Assembly: GCF_016714285.1 (NCBI RefSeq)
Contig: NZ_JADJNN010000002.1
Coordinates: 209,001 to 273,000, forward strand
DNA from: Nannocystis sp.
Lineage (GTDB): Bacteria; Myxococcota_A; Polyangia; Nannocystales; Nannocystaceae
Reading direction: 5' to 3'
Length of the DNA stretch: 64,000 bases
Shown: one piece after another, positions 8,087 to 15,897 of the stretch
Numbering within the stretch: the first letter of the stretch is position 1
Layout: every line of letters begins with the position of its first letter
Program-made: the position numbers and the translations under genes
Notes under the pieces: generated by a model
The model's database searches: none
What the model was told of the DNA's origin: nothing
Seen by the model: only the letters and a program-made list of their open reading frames with translations

Positions 8087-8749
8087 ATGGCCGTCGGGGC
8101 GACCCTCGTGGCCATCGGGGGTGCCGTGCTCGTGGGCTGCAACCCGCCGGTGCGCGAGGTGGTCGGTGTGCCCGCGCCGCCGGTCGTCGCTGCGGAGCCG
8201 AGCTGTGCGCCGCCGCCGGCCGCCGCGCTGGCGCTGCTGGCTGATGCGCCATGTCCCTGGGTACTTGTCCCGGGGGACAGGTCGGAGCTGACGCTGCGCG
8301 GCAGCGACATGGCGAGCGCGCGCAGCCTCGGCGTCGCGGCGCCCGAGGCTTGTGCGGGGCGCTGCGACTTTACGGGCACGGTCACCGCGATCGGGCCGCT
8401 GCTGCTGGCGACGCACCGCGACCCGGCGAGCGAGCTGGTCGACGCGGCCTTCGTGGGCGCTGCGCTGGGCGGCGAGGTGGTCCGCTTCGCGCCGCTGTGG
8501 TTCGGGCTGGCGGCCCACGGCGACAGCACGTCGCTGGGGCCGAGCCACGCGCTGGCGCCGTGGGTCTGCGGTGACACGCTGGTGCTGGCGGTCGAGGGTC
8601 GGCTGCCGGCGGCTGGCGCGGAGGAGCCAGCGGCGGCGCTGCTGCGGGCCGCGGGCGTGTATGGGCCGGGGGACGACGAGCTGCGCCGGGTCGAGCGGCC
8701 CACGCCGGCGCTGTCAGGGTGCACGCGCGTGCCGCTGGAGCTGCCATGA
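8087..8749 (+). CDS. Predicted lipoprotein, unknown function
   Basis: A 220-residue protein beginning with a hydrophobic leader and lipobox (GAVLVGC, Cys18), followed by a Pro/Ala-rich linker and a domain with paired Cys (CAGRC near 91-95). No family is recognised. The start is debatable. ATG 8087 gives a leader without basic residues, while TTG 7997 overlaps the preceding stop and adds a basic VGRA/VGKA repeat. The gene contains a near-perfect copy of the dispersed palindrome at 8263-8278, translated as part of VLVPGDRSE. Its stop overlaps the next start (ATGA at 8746-8749). Confidence 0.65.
   Translation: MAVGATLVAIGGAVLVGCNPPVREVVGVPAPPVVAAEPSCAPPPAAALALLADAPCPWVLVPGDRSELTLRGSDMASARSLGVAAPEACAGRCDFTGTVTAIGPLLLATHRDPASELVDAAFVGAALGGEVVRFAPLWFGLAAHGDSTSLGPSHALAPWVCGDTLVLAVEGRLPAAGAEEPAAALLRAAGVYGPGDDELRRVERPTPALSGCTRVPLELP
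8263..8278. repeat. Dispersed palindrome TTGTCC-CGGG-GGACAG (intragenic)
   Basis: A near-perfect copy inside a lipoprotein gene. It lies in a longer composite beginning CATGTCCC at 8249 that is related to the sequence at 21611-21642. Its right half extends to GGGGACAGGTCGGAG (8271-8285), a 15-mer that recurs inside greB at 34327-34341. Confidence 0.8.
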
Positions 8750-9717
8750 GTCGCGAGCGGCGCGAGCACCTCGTTGCCTGTCCCGGAGGACAGGTCGAAG
8801 CACCTGTCTCTTCAGACATGCCGAGAGATCTGGCGATCACCTTCGCGGGGGGCGGGAGCCGTTCGTTTTATCAGGTGGGCCTGCTCGATCGCTGGGGCGA
8901 GCGGCTGCGGCCGCGGCTGGCGGCGGTGGCCGGCGTGAGCGCCGGGGCCTGCACGGCGGCGGTGTGGCTGGCGGGGCGGACCGAGGCGACGCGGAGCTAC
9001 TGGCACTGGCGGCGACGCGACGTGCATTCGAACTTCGAGTGGCGACGGCTGCTGCAGGGCGAGCGACCGACGCCGCAGGGGCCGGTCTACCGCGACAGCA
9101 TGGTGCACGCGTTTCGCGAGGGCGGGCTCGAGGCGCTGCGGGCCTGTGAGGTGCCGGTGCTGATGGTGGTCGCCGAGCCGCCGCGGAGGATCTCCCCGCT
9201 GGCGAGCATGCTGATCGGCTACGGCGCGTACATGGCGGAGAAGCGGCTGCGGCCGGACATGCTGCACCCGAGCGTCGGGCGGCGGCTCGGCTTTGTGCCG
9301 CGGGTGTTTGATGCGCGCCGCTGCGAGAGCGCCGAGGAGGTGGCCGACCTGATCATGGCGTCGTCGGCGACGCCGCCGTTCACGCCGTTCGGGCGCTTTC
9401 GCGGCGAGCGCTACCTCGACGGCGGCATGGTCGACAACGTGCCGGCCTTCGCCGCCGAGCAGGTCGCCGGGGTCGCGCGCAACCTGGTGCTGCTGACCCG
9501 GCCCTACCCCCCGCAGAGCCTCGGGCCGCGCGGGGCCCGGCTGTACCTCGCGCCGAGCCGGATCACGCCGGTGAGCTGCTGGGACTACACCAGCAGCGAG
9601 CGGGTCGAGGCCACGGTGGCGATGGGTCGCGCCGAGGCGACGCTGCACGCGGAGCAGCTCGAGCAATTTTTGGGCTGTCCCTCGGGACAGCTGCCGCACG
9701 GCGCCCCGCGGCGGTAG
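8746..9717 (+). CDS. Patatin-like phospholipase family protein
   Basis: A 323-residue predicted serine lipid acyl hydrolase. It has the patatin oxyanion loop (FAGGGSRSFYQVG), the nucleophile elbow GVSAG with Ser65, and the dyad motif DGGMVDN with Asp225. The length fits stand-alone bacterial patatins. No signal peptide is evident, so it may be cytosolic or secreted by another route. ATG 8746 has a GGAG ribosome-binding site six bases upstream and overlaps the preceding stop. ATG 8818, just before PRDLAITFAGGG, is an alternative; the 24 residues between are encoded by palindromic repeat DNA (8778-8793 and a variant at 8802-8820). Another copy encodes CPSGQL near the C-terminus. Confidence 0.88.
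   Translation: MSRERREHLVACPGGQVEAPVSSDMPRDLAITFAGGGSRSFYQVGLLDRWGERLRPRLAAVAGVSAGACTAAVWLAGRTEATRSYWHWRRRDVHSNFEWRRLLQGERPTPQGPVYRDSMVHAFREGGLEALRACEVPVLMVVAEPPRRISPLASMLIGYGAYMAEKRLRPDMLHPSVGRRLGFVPRVFDARRCESAEEVADLIMASSATPPFTPFGRFRGERYLDGGMVDNVPAFAAEQVAGVARNLVLLTRPYPPQSLGPRGARLYLAPSRITPVSCWDYTSSERVEATVAMGRAEATLHAEQLEQFLGCPSGQLPHGAPRR
8778..8793. repeat. Dispersed palindrome CTGTCC-CGGA-GGACAG
   Basis: A perfect-stem copy near the 5' end of the patatin-like gene, followed at 8802-8820 by a variant palindrome (TGTCT-CTTC-AGACA) that runs into the alternative ATG at 8818. The intervening bases TCGAAGCAC recur beside the copy at 21603. Confidence 0.85.
9675..9690. repeat. Dispersed palindrome CTGTCC-CTCG-GGACAG (intragenic)
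   Basis: A perfect-stem copy in the last codons of the patatin-like gene, 27 bp before its stop. It encodes the non-conserved tail residues CPSGQ. Confidence 0.85.
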
Positions 9718-9739
9718 CTGCGGTGATGCCACAGCCGGA

Positions 9740-9816
9740 GCTACACGCCGGTGCTGCGGCCGGGGATCGCCAGCGACGCAGCGCTACACGCCGGTGCTGC
9801 GGCCGGGGATCGCCAG
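9740..9816. repeat. 34-bp direct repeat spanning the transglycosylase gene end
   Basis: Identical 34-bp sequences occupy 9740-9773 and 9783-9816, a period of 43 bp. The second copy holds the last codons and TAG of the minus-strand transglycosylase gene; the first is a duplicate of that gene end in the intergenic space. Confidence 0.9.
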
Positions 9817-12159
9817 TGGGATGTACGGGATGCGCTGCTCGGCGGGGAGCTGGCCGCCGTGCACCCAGCGGTAGGTCAGCCAGCGCTCGAGCACGGACTG
9901 GGTATAGGCGCGGGTCTCGTCGAAGGGGATGGCCTCGATGAAGAGGTCGAAGTCCCACGACTTGCGGCGCTCGAGCCAGCGGTCGACCGCGCCCGCGCCC
10001 GCGTTGTAGCTGGGGATCGCCAGCGGGACCGCGGCGTCCTCGCCCCCGTAGCGGCGGACGAGGTTGCCGAGATAGCGGGTGCCGAGCTCGAGGTTGAGGG
10101 CGGGTTGGTAGAGGTTCTCGGGGTTGAAGTCGGCGAGGCCGGCCTGGCGGGCGAGGTCCGCCGCGGTGGCCGGCATGAGCTGGATGAGGCCGCGGGCGCC
10201 GGCCTTGGAGGTGACGCCGGGGTCGAACACGCTCTCGGTCTGCATGATCGCAAAGGCGAGGAAGGGCGGGACCTGATGTTTGGCCTCGTCGGCGCGGACG
10301 AGCTCGCCGAAGGCCAGCGGGTGGGCGATCTGCCACAGCTCGCGGAGCTGACCGACCGGCGGGCTGCTGCGCCAGCCGCTGCCGAGGCCGCCGAGCAGGC
10401 GCTGCGACTCGGCGTAGAGGCCCGCCTGCACGAGCACGGCGGCCGCGGGCCAGCCGGCGATGCCAGCCTCACCGAGCTCCTCACCTGCGTCCTCGCCGAG
10501 CCCGAGCCGCGCGAGCAGCTGGGCCCGCTGGGCCGCCGGGGTCGCCGGCAGCTCGAGCTGGACCGCGACGCCGGCCGACTCGCGCTCGAGCACCGCGACG
10601 CCCTTCGCCAGCGCGTCGTCGCCGACGTCGCGGAGGCGCGAGAGGGTCTGCAGGCCGGCGTAGCTGAGCGGGCCGACGCTGAGGGCGTCGAGCCAGGCGG
10701 CGACGGCGGCCTCGGTGTGGCCCTGGCGCTGGAGGGCGCGGCCGCGGAAGTAGTGCAGCTTGGCGCGCTCGCGCAGGTCCAGCTTGGCGGCGCTGGCGAG
10801 GCCCTCGTCGGTGAGGGTGAGGGCGTCGGCGACGCGGTCCTGCGTGAAGGCGAGGACCACGAGGCGGCGGCGGGCCTCGCCGGCCATGTCGCCGGCGGGG
10901 ATGTCCTTGAGGACACGTTCGTAGGCGGCGCGCTCGCGGGGGTGGTCGTCGCGCTCGGCCCACGACTCACCGGCGAGGACGAGGGCGTCATCGGCGTAGG
11001 AGTGACCGCCGAACTCGTCGGCGATCGCGGAGAACTGTCTGGCGGCGTCCTCGTAGTGGGCCTCGGCGTAGCGACCGCGGCCGGCCTGGTAGAGCGCCTT
11101 GACGAGGGTGTCCTGGTGGCCCGACCCGGCGCGGCGGCAGGCGGTCGCGGCTTGATCGAAGACCGGTCGCGACTTGGGTCGCTTGCGCTGCTTGAAGATC
11201 GCGCTGCCCTTGAGGAAGAGGGCCTCACAGCGGTCGCCGTCGGCGAGCGCGGGCAAGCCGAGGAAGTCGTCGGCGTCGTGGATCACGCTGGCGAAGCGGC
11301 TGCGGGCCAGGGCGTCGCGCATGCGCGCGAGGCTGCGCTGGCGCACGGCCTCCCGCGCCTCGGCGAAGGACTTGTGGATCCCGAGGCGCTGCTCGAGCGG
11401 GCCGATCCGCTGCAGCGCCTCCTCGCCGTAGTCGCTGAGCGGGACATCGAGGGCGAGGCGTTCGTACAGCGCAAGCGCCTTGCGCAGGTCGTCTTGCGAC
11501 TCGGAGGCGACGAGCAGGCGGGCCCACTTGGCGCGGACCTCGTGGCGTCGCGGCGAGTCGCCGGGGCGCTGCAGGAAGCGCTCGTAGAGCTGCGCCGCGA
11601 CGCCCTTCGCCGGGGCGTCGTCGCCGCGGGCCTTCGCGTCGGCGGTGATGATGATCGCGCTGCCGACGAGGGCGCTGTTGTCTGTCCCTTGGGCCAGGTC
11701 GCCGACCGCTGCGAGGGCGCGCGTCGGCTCGCTGGCGTCGAGCCAGGCCTGGGCCTCGAGCAGGCGCAGCCGGGCGCTCACGCTGGCGAGGGCGGGGGCG
11801 CTGCGGGCCTCGGCGAAGCGAGCGGCGGCCTCGGCCGGGCGCTGGAGACGGAGGTCCTCGAGGCCGCGCAACCACTGGGCAGCGCCGCGGTCATCGGGGC
11901 CGAGCTCGGGGCTGGCGAGGACTTGGTCGAGGAGGGCGACGGCGGCGACGTGGTCCTGGCGCTCGCGGGCGAGGATCGCGTCGCGACCGGGGCCGCGGGC
12001 GAACCACAGGCGGCGGCCGGGCTCGGCGATCGGCGCCTCCTCGGCCGCGGGCGGCGCGGGTGTATCGACGGCGGCGGTGTAGAGCGGCGGCGTGGTGTCG
12101 CCGCGACAGGCGGTCAGCGCGAGCAGGGCGAGGGAGATCGAGACGCGACGAGCAGACAT
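9784..12159 (-). CDS. Soluble-type lytic transglycosylase lipoprotein with TPR-like repeats
   Basis: A 791-residue exported murein hydrolase. It starts with a lipoprotein signal (MSARRVSISLALLALTAC, Cys18), followed by about 550 residues of helical TPR-like repeats, as in Slt70 superhelices. The C-terminal SLT (goose-lysozyme-like) domain contains MQTESVFDP with catalytic Glu642, GLIQLMPATA, NLELGTRYL and the SYNAGAGAV motif. Such enzymes cleave the glycan strand to 1,6-anhydro-muropeptides in the periplasm. Longer than E. coli Slt70 and lipid-anchored, so it is probably an outer-membrane-bound relative. A degenerate palindrome copy lies inside at 11682-11697. The gene end is duplicated just downstream. 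Confidence 0.93.
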   Translation of the reverse strand: MSARRVSISLALLALTACRGDTTPPLYTAAVDTPAPPAAEEAPIAEPGRRLWFARGPGRDAILARERQDHVAAVALLDQVLASPELGPDDRGAAQWLRGLEDLRLQRPAEAAARFAEARSAPALASVSARLRLLEAQAWLDASEPTRALAAVGDLAQGTDNSALVGSAIIITADAKARGDDAPAKGVAAQLYERFLQRPGDSPRRHEVRAKWARLLVASESQDDLRKALALYERLALDVPLSDYGEEALQRIGPLEQRLGIHKSFAEAREAVRQRSLARMRDALARSRFASVIHDADDFLGLPALADGDRCEALFLKGSAIFKQRKRPKSRPVFDQAATACRRAGSGHQDTLVKALYQAGRGRYAEAHYEDAARQFSAIADEFGGHSYADDALVLAGESWAERDDHPRERAAYERVLKDIPAGDMAGEARRRLVVLAFTQDRVADALTLTDEGLASAAKLDLRERAKLHYFRGRALQRQGHTEAAVAAWLDALSVGPLSYAGLQTLSRLRDVGDDALAKGVAVLERESAGVAVQLELPATPAAQRAQLLARLGLGEDAGEELGEAGIAGWPAAAVLVQAGLYAESQRLLGGLGSGWRSSPPVGQLRELWQIAHPLAFGELVRADEAKHQVPPFLAFAIMQTESVFDPGVTSKAGARGLIQLMPATAADLARQAGLADFNPENLYQPALNLELGTRYLGNLVRRYGGEDAAVPLAIPSYNAGAGAVDRWLERRKSWDFDLFIEAIPFDETRAYTQSVLERWLTYRWVHGGQLPAEQRIPYIPLAIPGRSTGV
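11682..11697. repeat. Dispersed palindrome, degenerate copy (CTGTCC-CTTG-GGCCAG)
   Basis: An intragenic copy with one stem mismatch, inside the TPR part of the transglycosylase gene (minus strand DLAQGTDNS). Confidence 0.55.
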
Positions 12160-12180
12160 GGGATCTCCCTGGATCGGGCT

Positions 12181-13086
12181 CTAGACCAAGCGGGTGGGTT
12201 CGTTCTCCGGGTCGTAGATCTCGACCCGGTTGCCGCCCGCGCGACGGGCCACCAGCAGCGCCGACTCGGAGGCCTTGAGCAGGGCCTCGGCGGTGGGCTC
12301 GTGCAGGAGCGCGAGGTCGGCGACGCCGATGCTGACGGTGATGCGCAGCGGGCCGCCGCCGGGGGACGAGAAGTTGTGATCGGCGAGGGTGGCGTGGACG
12401 CGGAGGGCGGCGCGGGCGGCTCGCATGACGTCGACATCGCGGCAGACGTGGACGAACTCGTCGCCGTTGCGGGCGACGAGGTCGTCGCTGCGGGTGATCT
12501 CGAGGACGCGGCGAGCGAGCTCGCGGTAGATCTGGTCGAGCGCGGGCTGGCCGTGGGCCAGGACGATCTGCTGCGGGTCGTCGAGGGCGAACATGCCGAG
12601 GGCGAGCGGCTTGCCGTGGCGCAGGGCCATGGCGACGTCGCTCTCGAGGCGGTTCTCGAGGTAGCTGCGACTGAACAGGCCGGTGAGGCGGTCGCGCAGG
12701 GTCGACTCGTAGAGGTCGCGCTGGAGGTCGTCGTCGGTGTCCTCGTGGAAGGTGAAGCGGAGGACACTGGCGGCGCCGAGCTGAATCTTGTCGCCCTCGC
12801 GCAGCGGATAGCGGTCGACACGCTCGCCGTTGGCGAAGGTCCCGTTGGTCGAGCCGGCATCGGAGAGGTAGTACACGCCCTTGTCGACCGTAACGGCCGC
12901 GTGGGTGCGCGAGATTCCCTCGTCGTTGATGCGCACGGTCGCCGTGAGCCCGCGACCGATCGTCGTGTAGTGCGAGTCGAGCTCGACCATCTCGCCCATG
13001 CGGTCACCCGCGAGCACCACGACGAAAGCCCGTCTGGGCGGCCCTCCGCTGCGGTCGGGGGGCGGCTTGGGGACCGCAGAGGTCAC
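12181..13086 (-). CDS. FHA-GGDEF domain protein with altered NGDEF signature
   Basis: A 301-residue signalling protein. The N-terminal FHA domain (about 25-110; TIGRGLTATVRINDEGISRTHAAV, STNGTF) should bind a phosphothreonine partner. The C-terminal GGDEF-fold domain (about 128-290) carries ARNGDEFV in place of R-x-G-G-D-E-F. The first metal-binding strand reads FALDDPQQIV, and the following N-D substrate residues are not evident. The altered first Gly and substrate residues make true diguanylate cyclase activity uncertain; it may bind c-di-GMP or GTP, or only signal. It starts at GTG 13086 and lies 21 bp upstream of the transglycosylase gene, likely the same transcript. Confidence 0.88.
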   Translation of the reverse strand: MTSAVPKPPPDRSGGPPRRAFVVVLAGDRMGEMVELDSHYTTIGRGLTATVRINDEGISRTHAAVTVDKGVYYLSDAGSTNGTFANGERVDRYPLREGDKIQLGAASVLRFTFHEDTDDDLQRDLYESTLRDRLTGLFSRSYLENRLESDVAMALRHGKPLALGMFALDDPQQIVLAHGQPALDQIYRELARRVLEITRSDDLVARNGDEFVHVCRDVDVMRAARAALRVHATLADHNFSSPGGGPLRITVSIGVADLALLHEPTAEALLKASESALLVARRAGGNRVEIYDPENEPTRLV

Positions 13087-13243
13087 GGTATCGGGGCTGC
13101 TCGGGGCGATGCCAGGTCATGTAACCCCGGGCGGTGGGGGGGCGCAACATTGCGGCGGAGGCCGGCCCTGGCTGGAGCAGCGTCGCGAGAGCGAGCGAGG
13201 CGAGCGAGGCGGCGGCGAGCGAGGCGGCGCGGATGTCGGGGAC

Positions 13244-13272
13244 TTGCGCAGTCCGGGGCGCTGGACCATACT
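13244..13272 (+). promoter_or_regulatory. Sigma70-type promoter for ssrA
   Basis: TTGCGC (13244-13249) and CATACT (13267-13272) are separated by 17 bp, a good vegetative promoter for such GC-rich DNA. Transcription would begin near 13279, about 55 nt before the mature tmRNA 5' end, leaving a leader for removal by RNase P. Confidence 0.5.
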
Positions 13273-13334
13273 GGCCCTTCGCCTTGGGGGCCCCGTCGCC
13301 CCGAAGACGAGACCAAGCCCGCGAGGGCTGCAAC

Positions 13335-13714
13335 GGGGGTGTCACGGTTTCGACGGGGGTTCTGAACGTGAGGATCGCGTGCCGGGGCTGCCTACAAAGC
13401 CACGTCAAAATTTGTAGGAAACACAGCTGCCAACGATGGCAACTACGGCCGTATGGCCCTCGCCGCCTAACCCGCGGTGACATCTCTGCCCGAGGCGCTT
13501 CAGTAGGGACAGGGGTGTAATCACAGGAGCTAGCAGGTGCGCACGCCTCGGGCGCGCCGGCGAGAATCAAGGGGATCGGTCGCGGGAAGGCCTGTCGATG
13601 GGCATACCCAAGACTCAAACCGCACCTGCAAGGGTGCGGACAAATTCATCGGCTACGCACGTAGTGGTCCCACCTGATGGCTTTCGGACCCGGGTTCAAC
13701 TCCCGGCGCCTCCA
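13335..13714 (+). ncRNA. ssrA: tmRNA (transfer-messenger RNA), one-piece
   Basis: The 380-nt gene rescues stalled ribosomes by acting as alanyl-tRNA and then as mRNA. The 5' end GGGGGTG (13335-13341) pairs with CGCCTCC (13707-13713) to form the acceptor stem, with A13714 as discriminator. The conserved 5' GGTTTCGACGGGGG and the 3' T-arm CCGGG-TTCAACT-CCCGG are present. The tag reading frame at 13429-13470 encodes ANDGNYGRMALAA followed by TAA, ending in the ALAA degron typical of these tags. CCA is not encoded and must be added after transcription. It is a standard, non-permuted gene. Confidence 0.96.
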
Positions 13715-13755
13715 TCCCAACAACAGAAGCCCAGAGCAAGGTCTCGCGGCTTCGA

Positions 13756-13803
13756 CCGCCTCGTCGGCAGGGCGCCGTGCCCTGGACGAGGCGGCTCTTT
13801 TTA
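13756..13803 (+). terminator. Intrinsic terminator of ssrA
   Basis: CCGCCTCGTC (13756-13765) pairs perfectly with GACGAGGCGG (13785-13794); an inner AGGGC/GCCCT hairpin lies in the loop, and the stem is followed by CTCTTTTTAA. It ends ssrA transcription and sits 18 bp before the convergent minus-strand gene's stop. Confidence 0.88.
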
Positions 13804-13820
13804 ATGGCACGACACCGCTG

Positions 13821-14189
13821 TCACTCGATGCCGTCGATGCAGTCGGCCACGGCGAAGACCGCCTGGTCCTCGAGGTCATCGGGGTCGAAGGCGGACTCGT
13901 CGAGCGCCTGGGCGTCCTCGGGCAGCGCGGCGATGCGGCGGTAGCCCTGACCCGAGCGCATGCGCGGGGAGCGGACCACGTAGACCCGGCCGCGCGAGGC
14001 GTAGTAGACGCGGTGCTCGTCGGCGTAGAAGCCGTCGCGCACGGTGACGAGCGCGAAGTCCTCGCCGTAGACATTGGCGTCGCCGCCGAGCGGCCGCGGC
14101 CGCGGCTTGTGGCGTACGCCCTGGGCCTGCTCGAACCGGGCGAACTCCTTGATCTCGAGCTGGCGCTCGTTGACGTCGTGTGCGCGCAT
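13821..14189 (-). CDS. Small acidic hypothetical protein
   Basis: A 122-residue protein without signal peptide or membrane helix. The middle part is rich in beta-type segments (NVYGEDFALVTVRDGFYADEHRVYYASRGRVYVVRSP), resembling a small beta-barrel or repeat domain. The C-terminal 35 residues are strongly acidic. No family is recognised. It runs convergent to ssrA and ends 18 bp from that gene's terminator. Wobble GC and amino-acid makeup agree with a real gene, and ATG 14189 is the natural start. Confidence 0.72.
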   Translation of the reverse strand: MRAHDVNERQLEIKEFARFEQAQGVRHKPRPRPLGGDANVYGEDFALVTVRDGFYADEHRVYYASRGRVYVVRSPRMRSGQGYRRIAALPEDAQALDESAFDPDDLEDQAVFAVADCIDGIE

Positions 14190-14597
14190 CGAAGCCTCCG
14201 ACTACAAGCTCCATTAGAGCGGCGTGTGGGCCGGTCAGGTCAAGCGCGGATCTCCGGGCCGGGACCGCGCGAGCGGCCGCGCGTTCGCTGTGGATAACCA
14301 GTGCGCGCTCGCGGAAAAACGACGCTCCGCTGGTACGAGATGGTACGCCGCGGCAATCGGCGCATCTGTGGATGCGAGCGCGCGAATGCGGGAGCGCTCC
14401 GAGAATGCGCGCAAGTAAGCATCGGAAAATCGACCGCGATTGGCTGTGCCCGCGGGCCGGTGACGCGTGGCGGCTCCGACGCCGCGCAGCGACGGACGGT
14501 CCGCAGCGGTCTGCAGGCGCGTTCCCTTGCTGTACTGCGGGACATGGCCATCAGGACATGCCCTGGAGGACATGTCCCTCGCGCCATGTTCCGTTGC
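14190..14597. other. 408-bp intergenic region without a gene
   Basis: No credible coding sequence is visible. The stretch is less GC-biased than its surroundings. It contains TGTGGATAA (14289-14297), a perfect match to the DnaA-box complement, and a weaker TGTGGATGC at 14367. A degenerate palindrome of the dispersed family (ACATG-CC...GG-ACATGT, 14556-14575) lies beside the ATP-grasp gene end. A lone DnaA box is not evidence of an origin. Confidence 0.5.
14556..14575. repeat. Dispersed palindrome, degenerate ACATG variant
   Basis: An inverted repeat with CATG outer arms, ACATGCCCTGGAGGACATGT, just past the 3' end of the 14598-15842 gene. It resembles the family with A for C in the outer arm. 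Confidence 0.5.
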
Positions 14598-15842
14598 CTA
14601 GCCGAGCTCGATCTGGACGAGCGCGACGAGGCGGGCGAGCGCCTTCTCGACGACCTCGGTGTCGGCGTGGCGAAGGATCGCGTAGCCCTCGCCCTCGTAG
14701 GACTCGGCGCGCGGCTGGCCGAGCTGCGGGAGCTTGGCCTCGACGACGAGCGGGCCGAGCTCCTTCTGCGCCTGCTCGAGGCCGTGGATCTTGACGACGC
14801 GACGGACGCTGTGAGGGTCGCCGCCCTGGCCGCGGAAGAACGCGGCGCCGGCGGCGAACCTGCGGCGCGGCGGGTCGAAGGCCTCGTGCACGACGAGGCG
14901 AGCCCACAGGCGGTAAAAGTCGACGTCGTGCGCGTAGGAGTTGATCGACATGATCTGCGCGCCGGGCGGGCGGGCGCCGACCTCGGAGATCGCTACGGGC
15001 CCGGTGTCGGGTCGGTCGCGGCGAAACCACTCCATGTGGCTGATGCCGGTGCGCATGCCGAGGGCCTCGAGTGCGGCGTGGGCGTAGGGGCGCACGGCCT
15101 GGGTGTCGCTGGTCTCGACCTCGCGGGGGAGCAGCACGGTCCACTGGATCCACGGGTTCTCGAGCACGTGGAGGGGCGCCGGGTTGTAGCGGGTGGACGA
15201 GTCCCACACGGCGCGGCCGCGGATGCTGATCGTCTCGAAGGAGCGCTCGAGGCCGGTGACGAACTCCTCGGCGACGGCGGGGTGGTCGGGCGAGGGCCGC
15301 AAGACGCGGAGCGCCTCCTCGAGGGTGTGGGCGTCGGTGACCCGGAAGGTGCCCTTTGCGGCGGCGGCGTCGGGCGGCTTGACGATCATCGGGAAACCGA
15401 CCTCGCGGGCGAACACCCAGCCCTCGGCGGCCGAGTTGAGGCGACGGTGGCGGGCGCAGGGGACCCCGGCGGCGCGCAGGACGTCCTTCATCTGCGCCTT
15501 GTCGCGGAAATTGCGGGCGACCACCTCGCCGATGCCATCGACGCCGAAGTGGTCGCGCAGCTGTCCGAGCTGGACCTGCAGCTGCTCGAGCGTGCCGAGG
15601 ATGCGGTCGATGCCGCCGAGCTGGGTGCCGAGCGCGGCCACGGCGGGCGCGAGCTGCTTCACGTCGAGCGCGTCGGCGACGCGGTAGTGGGCGACGAGGC
15701 GCTGCCGGAGCTCGGCAGGCAGGGCTTCGCTGGGCTCCTGGGTGACGAGCGCGAGCTGGACCTCGGGGAGCTCGGCCACGGCGCTGACGAAGCGCGTCGT
15801 GGCGGTCATGTTGAACGGGGCGATGAAGACGACGCGGACCAT
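14598..15842 (-). CDS. ATP-grasp family ligase (paralogue A)
   Basis: A 414-residue predicted carboxylate-amine (or thiol) ligase. It has a Rossmann-like preATP-grasp region (VRVVFIAPFNMTATT...), then NFRDKAQMKDVLRAAGVPCA, the nucleotide-binding strand FPMIVKPPDAAAAKGT, the hinge AVAEEFVTGLE, and the metal-binding end HMEWFRR...ISEVGARPPG. This arrangement is shared with the two plus-strand paralogues at 20371 and 21656, especially the RDKxxMK and GARPPG motifs. ATP-grasp enzymes activate an acid as acyl phosphate and join it to an amine; the substrates are unknown. It is the last gene of a minus-strand set with two esterases, another ATP-grasp protein and an S51 protein. Confidence 0.87.
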   Translation of the reverse strand: MVRVVFIAPFNMTATTRFVSAVAELPEVQLALVTQEPSEALPAELRQRLVAHYRVADALDVKQLAPAVAALGTQLGGIDRILGTLEQLQVQLGQLRDHFGVDGIGEVVARNFRDKAQMKDVLRAAGVPCARHRRLNSAAEGWVFAREVGFPMIVKPPDAAAAKGTFRVTDAHTLEEALRVLRPSPDHPAVAEEFVTGLERSFETISIRGRAVWDSSTRYNPAPLHVLENPWIQWTVLLPREVETSDTQAVRPYAHAALEALGMRTGISHMEWFRRDRPDTGPVAISEVGARPPGAQIMSINSYAHDVDFYRLWARLVVHEAFDPPRRRFAAGAAFFRGQGGDPHSVRRVVKIHGLEQAQKELGPLVVEAKLPQLGQPRAESYEGEGYAILRHADTEVVEKALARLVALVQIELG

Positions 15843-15897
15843 GGGCGGCTCTCCTCGATGGTTCTCGCGCGCCGTCCGTGCGCGCGGCGTGTCGGGG

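Noticed and set aside
9751..13365. Plus-strand open frame of about 1200 codons opposite the transglycosylase and FHA-GGDEF genes
   Set aside because: It is antisense to two clear genes. High GC removes stop codons in the opposite frame, and its residues are an Arg/Gly/Ala/Glu-rich mix with no domain.
14190..14597. Possible replication origin
   Set aside because: Only one perfect DnaA box, no AT-rich unwinding element, and no dnaA, dnaN or gidA genes nearby.
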